From an uncultured Clostridia bacterium (GTDB lineage: Bacteria > Bacillota > Clostridia > Christensenellales > UBA1242): a stretch of DNA of 48,126 nucleotides. Numbering within the stretch: position 1 is the first letter of the stretch; every line of letters starts with the position of its first letter. The notes under the pieces are model-generated. The model saw only the letters and a list, made by a program, of their open reading frames with translations. It was not told where the DNA came from and searched no databases. The stretch spans positions 1-48,126 of the forward strand of contig CALWKI010000011.1 of NCBI GenBank assembly GCA_944381235.1, written 5' to 3'. The translations under genes were made by a program, and so were the position numbers. Positions 17,067 to 25,637 of this stretch are shown here, piece by piece.

Positions 17067-18581
17067 TTGGAAAAGTTAGCAATTATAGATTTAAGTAGTA
17101 GCAAAATTGATTTAATTATTGCCGATTATACGAAAACTGGCAATTTTACAGTGACCTATTCGATGACTGAGCAAGTAAAATTAATCGAAGACTTTGACGG
17201 GGAAGGGATGCTAAGGTCTAGTAAGAGTAACGAGGCCATTTCAATTCTTAAAACCTACAAAGTGCTTTGTCAAATGAAAAGGGTGTCAAACATTATAATT
17301 TACACTACTGAAAGTATTAAAAATTTAAAAAACTATCGCAGTTTTATTGACGAAGTGTATAATAGCGTTGGTTTTAAGATAAATATTTTAGACGAAAATA
17401 CTGAGATTACTTCTTTATATACGGGTGTGGTAAACTCTCTTGACTTGCCAAAAGGTGTAATTGTAAATATTACGGGGGACACAGTTAGGCTTGTTCAATA
17501 TAATAGAAGGAATATTTTAAATCAGTCAATTTTGCCAATAGGCACTTTTGAAATTGCAAAGATTATGGAAGAGGAGAAAAATACTGAAAAGGCCCTTGAA
17601 CTTATGAGGGAAAAGTTTAGTAGAATTCTTGGTGAAGTCGAATGGTTAAAAGAGGTTGACGAAGAGTATTCTTTTATTGGAACGGGCAATGCTTTTTTCA
17701 ATGTTGGCGCACTATCAAGAAAGTTAAGAAAATATCCAGTTGATTTACCTCATAATTATGAGTTAAGTTATGAGGAATACGAAAAAGTTTATGACTTGAT
17801 TAAACCTTTAGAAATAGACAAAACTAAAAAAATTAAAGGTGTATCAAATGACCGTGCAGACGTGTTTGCAAGCGGGCTTAGTATGATTAAGGCACTTTTT
17901 GAATGTTTGGGCCATAGAAGTTGTGTATTATCTACAAGAGGTATGAAGGAAGGGTTTATTTATTCAAACATTGAATCTGTTAATGGGGATAAGCCAGTAT
18001 CAGATATTTTAGGTTTTAGTCTTGATAATATCGAAGCATACTACGACGAAGAGTGTAGTAATAACGCAAAACAAGTTGGTAACCTTGCCTTAATTTTATT
18101 TAGACAATTAAAGGTTTTGCATAAACTGCCAAGAAATTATGTAAAGGTGCTAAGAATTGCATCTGTTTTGCATGATAGTGGTAAAAGGATTAGTTTTTAT
18201 AATCACGAAAGAAATAGTTTTAACATAATCTTAAATTCAGATATTTTGGGTGCGACACATAGAGAAATAGTTCTTGCGTCCTTTGTAAGCGCTAGTCAAA
18301 ATTTAAATGATTTTAGCCTTGCCGAATGGATAAAATATAAGGACTTACTTCTTGATGAGGATCTTGAGGCGATGAGAAAACTAGCAATTATTGTAAGGCT
18401 TGCAGAGGCTCTTGATAAGACTGAGAGAGGTGTTGTGCAAGATGTTAGTTGCGACATTTTAGGAGACTCTGTCATTATGAAAACGATTATAACTATGGAA
18501 GCGGACATTGAGATTAAAGAAGCGCTTAAATCTGCACAAGATTTTAAAAAGGTGTATAAAAAATCTCTTGAAGTTTTATAG
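17067..18581 (+). CDS. Ppx/GppA-like protein with C-terminal HD domain, degenerate active site
   Basis: At 504 residues this has the architecture of exopolyphosphatase/pppGpp phosphatases: an ASKHA-fold N-terminal part followed by an HD-type domain (LHDSGKRI, then YNHERNSFNIILNSDILG, and VRLAEALDKTERG). The phosphate-binding motifs of the N-terminal part are eroded. The usual IDIGSNS reads IDLSSSK, and the usual DIGGGSTE reads NITGDTVR (residues 134-141). It may have lost polyphosphate or pppGpp hydrolysis and act through the HD domain or as a regulator (inference). The start is TTG at 17067, supported by GGGGAG. It lies 37 bases after the ferredoxin gene, probably in the same transcript. Confidence 0.8.
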   Translation: MEKLAIIDLSSSKIDLIIADYTKTGNFTVTYSMTEQVKLIEDFDGEGMLRSSKSNEAISILKTYKVLCQMKRVSNIIIYTTESIKNLKNYRSFIDEVYNSVGFKINILDENTEITSLYTGVVNSLDLPKGVIVNITGDTVRLVQYNRRNILNQSILPIGTFEIAKIMEEEKNTEKALELMREKFSRILGEVEWLKEVDEEYSFIGTGNAFFNVGALSRKLRKYPVDLPHNYELSYEEYEKVYDLIKPLEIDKTKKIKGVSNDRADVFASGLSMIKALFECLGHRSCVLSTRGMKEGFIYSNIESVNGDKPVSDILGFSLDNIEAYYDEECSNNAKQVGNLALILFRQLKVLHKLPRNYVKVLRIASVLHDSGKRISFYNHERNSFNIILNSDILGATHREIVLASFVSASQNLNDFSLAEWIKYKDLLLDEDLEAMRKLAIIVRLAEALDKTERGVVQDVSCDILGDSVIMKTIITMEADIEIKEALKSAQDFKKVYKKSLEVL

Positions 18582-18593
18582 TTTAGTTTAGAA

Positions 18594-18626
18594 AAGGATA
18601 CCTATGAAAAAGGTATTCTTTTTTTT
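18594..18626 (+). terminator. Terminator after the Ppx-like gene
   Basis: AAGGATACC (18594-18602) pairs with GGTATTCTT (18612-18620, one G-U pair) and is followed by a run of T. Confidence 0.85.
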
Positions 18627-18707
18627 ACGCTTTTTATCTAAGTTTTAAAAACTAAAACAAATTTATCTACAAGTTATGTTATTTTGCTTTTTTTATGTTA
18701 AAATTTT

Positions 18708-18716
18708 TGTTATAAT
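18708..18716 (+). promoter_or_regulatory. Extended -10 promoter of the MreB-like gene
   Basis: TGT-TATAAT (18708-18716) is an extended -10 element. No good -35 hexamer stands at 17 bases. GAGGG at 18727-18731 is the ribosome-binding site for the ATG at 18738. Confidence 0.6.
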
Positions 18717-18737
18717 TTAAAAAATAGAGGGTTAAAA

Positions 18738-19748
18738 ATGGCACTTTATGAACTTTGTATTGATTTAGGAAGTAATTATACTACAATTTACAAAAAAAAT
18801 GTAGGCATAGTACTTAGGGAGCCAACACTTGCAATTATTGAGACTGGGACAAAAATTTCTAAGGTCACAAAAATTGGCTTTGAGGCGGAGCGTATGATAG
18901 GTAAGACCACAGACGACGAGGTTGTGGTTAGGTCTGTTGTTGAGGGCGTAATTAAAAATATAGATATAACTAAAAAGATTTTAACCTATTTTTTGTCCAA
19001 AGTTGCGCCATATAAACTTATTAAGCCAGCAATTAAAATTATTGTCTGCTTGCCTGTAGGGCTTAGAGAAGAAGAATATGAAGATTATAAAAAGGTTTTT
19101 TATTCAATAGGTTTTGCGAAAATCGATTTTGTATATAACGAAGTATGTGCAAGTCTTGTTGACACCCCATATTTTAGTTTTAATAAAGTATGTATGCTTG
19201 TTAACATTGGGGCTGGTAAAACAGAGATCGCGTCAATCGTAAATGGTAAAATCCTTTCTGCATGTTCAATAAATGTTGGAGGAAATTTAATTGACAATTC
19301 TATTATTGACCACTTACAAAAGACAAGAGGGTGCACTTTAAGTCAAAGTATGGCTCAAAAAGTAAAGCGGGAGATAGGAAGTTTATACGAGACTGACAAG
19401 AGTAGTATGGAGGTTTTTGTACAAGATGAGACGGTTAATTCTCAAATATCAGCAATAATTTCAGCAAAAGACCTTTTAAAACCTATTTATGAAAACTATT
19501 TTAAGATTGTTCAGGTTATTCAAGCGTTTTTTAACGAGTGTAGTAGCGAAACCGCAGAAGACATAAAAAATGAAGGGATTATTGTGTATGGTGGTGGTTC
19601 TCAGATTACAGGACTTGAGAAATTTTTTAAGAAAATTTTAAATATGTCAGTCTTTGTGCTTGACAATCCAGAGGTTTGTGCAGTTTTTGGAGGAGAGAAA
19701 CTTTTTAGCAATTATAATTTACTACAACAAATAGTTGAGGAAAATTAA
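18738..19748 (+). CDS. MreB-like actin-family cell-shape protein
   Basis: The 336 residues match the MreB/Mbl family: phosphate-1 loop CIDLGSNYT near residue 7, GIVLREPTLAII, MIGKT, VVRSVVEGVIKNID, and the C-terminal adenosine loop VYGGGSQITGLEKFF. MreB filaments guide lateral wall synthesis. The protein is divergent. Phosphate-2 reads VNIGAGKTE instead of DIGGGTTE, and the usual EEPMAAAIGAG segment is NEVCASLVD with a shorter loop. It may be an MreB paralogue rather than the main one. mreC and mreD are absent; minD and a minE-like gene follow. Confidence 0.82.
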   Translation: MALYELCIDLGSNYTTIYKKNVGIVLREPTLAIIETGTKISKVTKIGFEAERMIGKTTDDEVVVRSVVEGVIKNIDITKKILTYFLSKVAPYKLIKPAIKIIVCLPVGLREEEYEDYKKVFYSIGFAKIDFVYNEVCASLVDTPYFSFNKVCMLVNIGAGKTEIASIVNGKILSACSINVGGNLIDNSIIDHLQKTRGCTLSQSMAQKVKREIGSLYETDKSSMEVFVQDETVNSQISAIISAKDLLKPIYENYFKIVQVIQAFFNECSSETAEDIKNEGIIVYGGGSQITGLEKFFKKILNMSVFVLDNPEVCAVFGGEKLFSNYNLLQQIVEEN

Positions 19749-19846
19749 AATTTATGACTAATTTTGTCAAAAGGAAAAAAGTAGAATGTTTTTATATTTT
19801 ACTTTTTTTCTTTTTTATGTAGCATAAGTATGTGTAGAGGGAAAGT

Positions 19847-20641
19847 ATGGCAAGAAAAATTGTTCTTACAAGCGGAAAAGGGGGAGTCGGCAAAACGACA
19901 ATTTGTGCAAATCTTGGAGTTGCACTCGCAAGACTTAATAAAAGAGTAGTTTTAGTTGATGTCGACATTGGGCTAAACAACCTTGATGTTGTAACGGGTA
20001 TAGAAAACAAAATTGTTTATGATATAGTTGACGCAATAGAGGGTAAGTGCCGGGTAAAACAAGCCTTAGTACAAGATGTCAACTATCCAAATCTTTATAT
20101 TATGCCCTCAGCCCATTCCTATAATAAGTCAGAGGTGACCGCAGAAAATGTTAAAAAAGTTATCGACGCACTTAGTGACTATTTTGATTTTATTTTAATT
20201 GACTGCCCTGCAGGGATTGATGAACCTTTTAAACGTGCTGTATATGGGGCAGAAGAGGCCATTGTTGTTGTTACTCCTCATGTGTCGAGTTTAAGAGATG
20301 CCGACAAAGTACTTATGTTACTTAGTAGTTTTAATATCCACGACGTTTCGCTTGTTGTGAATAGGGTAAGAGGAGATATGGTGCTTGATAAAGAGATGCT
20401 TGATAGTAAAAAAATTTCTGAGATACTTGAAACAAGGCTATCTGGAATTATACCAGAAGATGATAACATTACAACATTTTTATCTATTGGTAGAACGGTA
20501 AATAAGGGATGTGAGTCTTATACCGCGTTTAGTATGCTTGCTAAAAACATTCTTGGCGAAAGTAATAAAATTTATGACTGTACAGAAAAGTATAAGGGAT
20601 TTTTTGGTTTTATAAAAAGAGCGATAAGGAGAAAGGTATGA
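19847..20641 (+). CDS. minD: Septum site-determining ATPase MinD
   Basis: The 264-residue protein has the deviant Walker A GKGGVGKTT at 10-18, the VDVDIGLNNLD switch region, and DCPAGID. The C-terminal amphipathic membrane-targeting helix (FFGFIKRAIRRK) is clear. MinD binds membrane with ATP and recruits division-site regulators. The ATG has GAGGG upstream, and the TGA overlaps the next ATG by four bases. minC, normally adjacent, is not in this window. Confidence 0.96.
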   Translation: MARKIVLTSGKGGVGKTTICANLGVALARLNKRVVLVDVDIGLNNLDVVTGIENKIVYDIVDAIEGKCRVKQALVQDVNYPNLYIMPSAHSYNKSEVTAENVKKVIDALSDYFDFILIDCPAGIDEPFKRAVYGAEEAIVVVTPHVSSLRDADKVLMLLSSFNIHDVSLVVNRVRGDMVLDKEMLDSKKISEILETRLSGIIPEDDNITTFLSIGRTVNKGCESYTAFSMLAKNILGESNKIYDCTEKYKGFFGFIKRAIRRKV

Positions 20642-20880
20642 AACTTGATAAAAAAACAATGATAAGAATAAAAGATATTTTAAAACAAGATAAAGAAAAC
20701 ATTTCTCGTCCACTTTTGACACTTATTAAAAGTGATGTTTACTCAGTTTTTTCTAATTATTTTGTGACAAATTTGGAAGATGTAGAAATACTCTATTTTG
20801 TTGGAGAGGATAATAAATATCATTTTGAAGTAAGAGTTCTATCCCAAAGACTTAAAAAAATGAATTTTTTGAGTGTATAA
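20638..20880 (+). CDS. minE: MinE-like topological specificity factor
   Basis: This 80-residue protein is encoded immediately after minD with an ATGA overlap, as minE is elsewhere. Residues 26-72 match the MinE C-terminal dimerisation domain pattern (LLTLIKSDVYSVFSNYF, then NLEDVEILYF and HFEVRVLSQRL). The N-terminal anti-MinCD helix is short and basic. MinE stimulates MinD ATPase and sets up oscillation. The assignment rests on pattern and position; identity to known MinE is low. Confidence 0.75.
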   Translation: MKLDKKTMIRIKDILKQDKENISRPLLTLIKSDVYSVFSNYFVTNLEDVEILYFVGEDNKYHFEVRVLSQRLKKMNFLSV

Positions 20881-20916
20881 ATCATTTTTTTAGGATTTAT
20901 CACATACATTTTTTAT

Positions 20917-21495
20917 ATGAAAAGTTTTTTTAGAAAAGTTGGGTCTTTTTTTAAAAAATATCTTACAATCGTAATTATTGCCTTAATATTTTTATTTTTG
21001 TTTATTTGCGACAAATTGCCGACTAATACAGGCAATATGATTATGGATAATTTAAAATCTATTGCTACTAGTTTTACTCCTACAACTGACCTTTTTGACG
21101 ATGGAAGTGAAGTTTCATTTGTCTCATATTTTTTTGGTATGCATTTTAACGATGAGACAAATAAGGCAGAGTTTTATAAACCTACAAGCCAAGAAAACTT
21201 ATCAAGTAGTGATGAATTTTTAAGTTATAGCTATGACGGGGTAATTTCCTCAATTTCAAACGGGGTGGTTAGAGCAGTTGGATACACAACAAACAACGAA
21301 AAGTATATTGAAATTGAGCATTTTGAAGGTTATGTCTCAAGGTATGTGGGGCTTAGTACTGTAGGTGTGACCACTGGAGATAAGGTAGGTGCAAAAAACG
21401 CAATAGGTATAGTCTCAAGTGATAGAACTCTAAGAATTTATTTGCACAAAAATAACGATATTGTGAAGACTAGCGAAATAGAATGGAAAGATTAA
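20917..21495 (+). CDS. SpoIVFA-like membrane protein with degenerate LytM (M23) domain
   Basis: The 192-residue protein has one membrane helix at about 16-32 and an extracytoplasmic domain whose last 90 residues follow the M23/LytM fold (YDGVISSISNGVV, KYIEIEHFEGYVSRYVGL, GVTTGDKVGAKNAIGIV). The zinc ligands are missing: no H-x3-D motif, the YAHL-type strand reads SRYVGL, and the final HxH is reduced to one His. Bacillus SpoIVFA also has a catalytically dead LytM domain and controls the SpoIVFB protease, and the next gene here is SpoIVFB-like with a 13-base overlap. The SpoIVFA role is therefore likely but inferred. Confidence 0.75.
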   Translation: MKSFFRKVGSFFKKYLTIVIIALIFLFLFICDKLPTNTGNMIMDNLKSIATSFTPTTDLFDDGSEVSFVSYFFGMHFNDETNKAEFYKPTSQENLSSSDEFLSYSYDGVISSISNGVVRAVGYTTNNEKYIEIEHFEGYVSRYVGLSTVGVTTGDKVGAKNAIGIVSSDRTLRIYLHKNNDIVKTSEIEWKD

Positions 21496-22322
21496 AAATA
21501 AAAGTCCACATAACCTTCATTATTTTTGCTTGCCTTCTAATATACTTTGGACAAGGCTTTTTATTTATAAATTACCTTTTGGTTATTTTTCTTCATGAAT
21601 TATCACACGCTTTTGTTGCTAGAAAACTGGGGTATAATATAAGGCACATTAAACTTATACCCTTTGGCATTAGTCTTAATCTAAACGAATGCAAAATGGA
21701 CGCGGCGGACGAAATAAAAATTGCAGTTGCAGGACCTATGTGTAACCTCATTTTGTGTCTATGTTCTTTTACTCTCTGGTGGCTTTTTCCATCAACATAT
21801 AATTATTCCTATCTTTTTGGATATGCTAATTTTATTACTTGTGTCTTTAATCTTTTGCCCGCGTTTCCACTTGATGGTGGAAGAATTTTTAGAGGACTTT
21901 TTAGACTAAAAAGTAGCGAAAAGGAAGCAATAAAGTGTTGTAAGATTATTAATATTGTTCTTGCAATTTTGTTATTTATAATATTTATTTTGTCGTTATT
22001 TATCAAACCTAATTTAACTTATTTATTTGTAATTTTTTGTGTTTTGTCAGGGTTGTCAAATAAAAACGAAGAAGATAAGTATAGTTTTATAAATTTTTCG
22101 AGTATGAAAAAAAATAAAAAAATAGTTAAAATTAAAAATTTACGAGTGGAAGATGAAGAAAGGTTATATAAGGCATGTAGATATATTGATAATTTTTCCT
22201 ATATTAATTTGTATGTTTTTGATAAAAACGAGCAATTAGTAAAAATTATTAGTGAAAACGAGTACATTACAATGCTTGAGCATCATCCTGCGTCGATGAC
22301 CTTTAAAGATGTCATAAATTAA
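21483..22322 (+). CDS. SpoIVFB-like M50 intramembrane metalloprotease
   Basis: The 279-residue site-2 protease has HELSH at residues 38-42 (zinc ligands and catalytic Glu) and NLLPAFPLDGG, with the third zinc ligand Asp131, plus about six membrane segments. A C-terminal cytoplasmic part (about 200-279) resembles the CBS-like domain of SpoIVFB. In Bacillus the enzyme cleaves pro-SigK in the mother cell. The gene overlaps the SpoIVFA-like gene by 13 bases, so translational coupling is likely. No independent strong ribosome-binding site is present. The substrate is not visible in this window. Confidence 0.88.
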   Translation: MERLKIKVHITFIIFACLLIYFGQGFLFINYLLVIFLHELSHAFVARKLGYNIRHIKLIPFGISLNLNECKMDAADEIKIAVAGPMCNLILCLCSFTLWWLFPSTYNYSYLFGYANFITCVFNLLPAFPLDGGRIFRGLFRLKSSEKEAIKCCKIINIVLAILLFIIFILSLFIKPNLTYLFVIFCVLSGLSNKNEEDKYSFINFSSMKKNKKIVKIKNLRVEDEERLYKACRYIDNFSYINLYVFDKNEQLVKIISENEYITMLEHHPASMTFKDVIN

Positions 22323-22380
22323 AATAAGGGCACTTTTTAGTATAATTTTGGGGAAATTTTAAAAACAACTTTAATTTTAC

Positions 22381-22409
22381 TTAACAAAATTTAATTTATC
22401 CTGTACAAT
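22381..22409 (+). promoter_or_regulatory. Promoter of the DUF4132 gene
   Basis: TTAACA (22381-22386), a 17-base spacer and TACAAT (22404-22409) are present, with GAGGAAA before the ATG at 22430. Confidence 0.7.
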
Positions 22410-22429
22410 GATTTTACGAGGAAAGTAAT

Positions 22430-24802
22430 ATGAAGTATGTAAGAAATTATACTGATTTTAAAAAGTACACTTTTGAGTTTTTTGATAGTTTTTTACCTCC
22501 TGACTTGTCAGAAAAAATGGTAAATAGTTTTTTGCTTGACCTTGGAAATGCAGAAGAACTTGAAAGAGAGACTTTATCATATATTAAATTTCAGCCTCTA
22601 GATTACTCTGAGGTTGCAGATTATGGTGAAGCTATTTTGCAACTTAATGACTATAAATCTTTGTTAAAAAAATTTGTAGAGTTACTTCTAAAGTCAAATT
22701 CATACGAGGCGCTTTGCAGTTTTATAAGTAGAATTTTTGTGCCTGAAATTGGAGACGTAAAATACCATAGTCATAAAAAAGATTACAATATTGATGAAAG
22801 ATATTTTGATAGGTTTGTAGAAATATCATTGTTTTGTGATATTTCTAGGGGTCTTACAACACCATTTTATCTTGCGATACTAAATAGCGACACAAACAGT
22901 CGTATGTTTATTTATAAAGAGCCTTTAAAAGAGTATCTTGAGATTTATCTAAAAGACGGAGATGATGACGATGAGTTTATTTCTTCCATTTTATCAAATG
23001 GGAGTAGTGTGGGACTTGACGCACTCTCAAATGCTGGTAACGTAAAGACTATTAAGATGTTACTTACTGAATACGCAAATGGTGAATTTACTAATTCTAT
23101 AATTATTAAAAAAATACTTATAAAAAATAAACAAGACGGGTTTAATGTAATTGAAGAATTGCTACAAAGTGAAGATGAGCAAGTAAAATTTAGGGCTGTC
23201 CAAATGCTTGTTTTAATTAAGGAAGATAGAAGGGTTTATGATAGGCTAAAGTTTCTTTATCAAAATGTTTCTGACGCTAAAATAAGATTATATCTTGAAA
23301 AAGAGTGCGGATTTACGTCTCTTATACCCTTTGACACAAGGGAAGATTTTTTAAACTTTGTTGATAAAAATGTTTCAGATGTGCAAGAAAGGCTTTTTGG
23401 AGCAAGACTTAGAAGATACTATGATGAGGAGGGACTAGATAACGAAGGAATAAATGGTAAAATTCTCACTTTTGTGATGGAATTTTTTAAATCAAAAGAC
23501 ATTGACAATCAACTTGGTTTTGCCAAAAGTTATTTAAAGTTTGTTGATGCGAATATACTTAGTAAACTTGCTCGAATTGTTTATACAGTCGCATTACATA
23601 GAAATAGGCTTCAAGGAAGCAAGTGGTCACTTAGACTCATCGCAGTTTTTGGGGACAAAGACTTAATAATTGATATGATAGATATTTTAAAGGAATGGAG
23701 CGTAAGCAGTGTAAAAGATGTTTATACAAGGTATTTCGTGTCTCTTTTGTCGCTTGCTAAGAGAAATGAAATAATAGAAGTTGTAAGAGAACTTGAAAAA
23801 CTTGAACTTAGTAAAAAGCAAAAGAAATTTTTAGATGAAGTTTTAATTGAGTTTTCTTTGAGTACCAATCAAAATATTGAACAACTTAATGATAAACTTG
23901 TAGACGATTATGGATTTGATAAAAATGGGGTAATGGAAGTAAAATTACCTACTAAGACGCTTATTTTACAAGTAGAAAGTGATTGTACTATCAGCATTTT
24001 TAATAAAAAGACAGGGAAAAGAGCTAGAATTAGAGCACAGGATGAAATAAACGGCGAAAATTTAAAATTCTTTATAAAAAGAATTATAAAGGAAATTAAA
24101 AACCAGAAAAAGAGACTTTTTGCTTCTTTTCTTGAGTTTAGACAGTATTCCTTAGAAAGTTTCAAAGATTGTATCTTAAGCAATAATTTACTTAATTTTA
24201 TGTCGAAGAGTTTATATTGGGGCAGGTATAAAGGTGATAAATTAGTGGAGGTATGTTTGCTTGAGGATGATAATTTGGTGCACGTTGCTGGAAATTTGGT
24301 TATTGAAAATTATGATGATTACCAAATTGCAATTTCTCAAACAATGGATTTAGAGGAATATAAAAATAGTTTACAAGGAAGAATTAATCCTTTATTTGAT
24401 CAATTTGATTTTCCTGTATTTAAACCAAATGACCTTGCACTAAATACAAGTTATGTAACTAATTTAAGTGGAACATTTTGTAATGCAAAACTATTTATTA
24501 CAAGGCTTGAAAAATTAAAATACAAAATAAATGATATGGACGAGACATTATCTTTTAGTACGCTTGTTAAGCCCAATAAAAATCTAGACCTTTTAAGTGT
24601 TGTTGAATTTGATAGGGTAAATAGTAAAAACCTTGATTGTAGTACGACTTTGTCACGTGTTACATTTTATAAACTTAGTAAACTTACAAAAAGTCAAAAG
24701 CATTACAATTTAGACTTGAATGAGGCACTTTTGCTATCAAATATTAATACTAGGGTGCTTAGTAACGAACTTGCATTAATTATTCTTGCTTGTAGAAGTT
24801 AG
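22430..24802 (+). CDS. DUF4132-containing helical-repeat protein
   Basis: The protein has 790 residues, no signal peptide and no membrane helix. The first ~480 residues are alpha-helical and HEAT-like (for example NGSSVGLDALSNAGNVKTIK and SEDEQVKFRAVQMLVLI). Residues about 500-670 match the DUF4132 core: a LPTKTLILQVES strand, then RLFASFLEFRQYSLESFKD, LNFMSKSLYWGRYKG and NPLFDQFDFPVFK. These correspond to the family's R-W-x-x-E-F, L-V-W-G-x-Y and Q-P-F blocks. DUF4132 occurs in MolR-type and other proteins of unknown function, often with WGR domains, which are absent here. The domain call is from pattern recognition only. It is a single gene with its own promoter and terminator. Confidence 0.65.
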   Translation: MKYVRNYTDFKKYTFEFFDSFLPPDLSEKMVNSFLLDLGNAEELERETLSYIKFQPLDYSEVADYGEAILQLNDYKSLLKKFVELLLKSNSYEALCSFISRIFVPEIGDVKYHSHKKDYNIDERYFDRFVEISLFCDISRGLTTPFYLAILNSDTNSRMFIYKEPLKEYLEIYLKDGDDDDEFISSILSNGSSVGLDALSNAGNVKTIKMLLTEYANGEFTNSIIIKKILIKNKQDGFNVIEELLQSEDEQVKFRAVQMLVLIKEDRRVYDRLKFLYQNVSDAKIRLYLEKECGFTSLIPFDTREDFLNFVDKNVSDVQERLFGARLRRYYDEEGLDNEGINGKILTFVMEFFKSKDIDNQLGFAKSYLKFVDANILSKLARIVYTVALHRNRLQGSKWSLRLIAVFGDKDLIIDMIDILKEWSVSSVKDVYTRYFVSLLSLAKRNEIIEVVRELEKLELSKKQKKFLDEVLIEFSLSTNQNIEQLNDKLVDDYGFDKNGVMEVKLPTKTLILQVESDCTISIFNKKTGKRARIRAQDEINGENLKFFIKRIIKEIKNQKKRLFASFLEFRQYSLESFKDCILSNNLLNFMSKSLYWGRYKGDKLVEVCLLEDDNLVHVAGNLVIENYDDYQIAISQTMDLEEYKNSLQGRINPLFDQFDFPVFKPNDLALNTSYVTNLSGTFCNAKLFITRLEKLKYKINDMDETLSFSTLVKPNKNLDLLSVVEFDRVNSKNLDCSTTLSRVTFYKLSKLTKSQKHYNLDLNEALLLSNINTRVLSNELALIILACRS

Positions 24803-24826
24803 ACAAACATTAATTAAGAAAATATA

Positions 24827-24858
24827 AAAGGATAATGCGCGGATTTGCATTATCCTTT
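24827..24858. terminator. Bidirectional terminator between convergent genes
   Basis: AAAGGATAATGC (24827-24838) and GCATTATCCTTT (24847-24858) form a perfect 12-bp stem with an 8-base loop. It sits between the convergent DUF4132 gene and the gene at 24881-25471. Confidence 0.9.
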
Positions 24859-24880
24859 CTATTTGTATTATAAGTAGTTT

Positions 24881-25471
24881 TTAATCTTCTTTTTGTATCA
24901 TTTTTTCATTACTTTTATGACTGGAATTCTTGCTAGACTTTGTCTTTTTGTCTTCGTCGGTATCTTCTAAAGCACCCATTTCTTTTGCCTGGTCTGTAAC
25001 GTCAGAATTTGGTTTATTGTTCTCGACCAAAATGTATGGCTTTAGTTTTTCAATATTACTTTCTTCAAGTTGTAAAACCCTTTTTCCAAAAATTTGAAGT
25101 TCTTTCTTTGCCTTCTTACTATCTGAAAGTACTGACATAAGGTCAATAACTCCCATTGTCGAGCCAACTATATTTAGGCTTGCAATTTTTCTATTTGATT
25201 TGTCCATCATGGTTGACAAATTGATATTTATCCACATTTTTGCTTTTTTAAAAAAATTGTTATCAACAAGTTCAATATCATACACTTTTGCAAGATCTTC
25301 ACAAGACTCACTGAAATTGTCATAGTCTTTGAATTGTTTTTTGAGTTCTTTTTTAAGTTTACTATCTTTAATTTTTTCTATGACATTATTGATTGATTGC
25401 TTTGCAGTTTGCAAGTTTTGATAAATAGCAATCAAAAGATTTGTATTTATTTCTTTTTGACTTTTTGGCAT
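24881..25471 (-). CDS. Predicted four-helix-bundle cytoplasmic protein
   Basis: The 196-residue protein has about 140 residues of strongly helical sequence followed by a low-complexity Lys/Ser/Asp-rich tail. The pattern YQNLQTAKQSINNVIEKI, then MMDKSNRKIASLNIVGSTMG and RVLQLEESNIEKLKPYI looks like an uncharacterised ferritin-like (DUF2383-like) bundle seen in Clostridia. The metal-ligand E-x-x-H pattern of true ferritins is not visible. TAGGAG precedes the ATG on the minus strand. It is divergent from the rplU operon. The function is unknown. Confidence 0.55.
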   Translation of the reverse strand: MPKSQKEINTNLLIAIYQNLQTAKQSINNVIEKIKDSKLKKELKKQFKDYDNFSESCEDLAKVYDIELVDNNFFKKAKMWININLSTMMDKSNRKIASLNIVGSTMGVIDLMSVLSDSKKAKKELQIFGKRVLQLEESNIEKLKPYILVENNKPNSDVTDQAKEMGALEDTDEDKKTKSSKNSSHKSNEKMIQKED

Positions 25472-25528
25472 ACTTTTTTCTCCTACAAATATTTTGTGCT
25501 GTTATTTTGTAATTATGCAAAATAATTA

Positions 25529-25557
25529 TTGACTTTTTTTTGCCTTTATGTTAAATT
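25529..25557 (+). promoter_or_regulatory. Promoter of the rplU-prp-rpmA operon
   Basis: TTGACT (25529-25534), a 17-base spacer and TAAATT (25552-25557) with an extended TGT just upstream. The predicted start is near 25564. Confidence 0.75.
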
Positions 25558-25566
25558 CTTCTTAAC

Positions 25567-25613
25567 CGCTTAAAGAAGGTCTAAATGTTACTTGTAACTA
25601 CCTTTATTTAGCG
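25567..25613 (+). promoter_or_regulatory. Candidate ribosomal protein L21 leader RNA
   Basis: The transcript leader folds into a nested hairpin. CGCT (25567-25570) pairs with AGCG (25610-25613), AAGGT (25576-25580) with ACCTT (25600-25604), and GTTAC (25587-25591) with GTAAC (25594-25598). L21 leaders that let L21 or a partner autoregulate the operon are known in Firmicutes. Whether this one matches that family needs a covariance search. Confidence 0.5.
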
Positions 25614-25637
25614 AGTCTGGAGGATAAGGAGGAAAAT

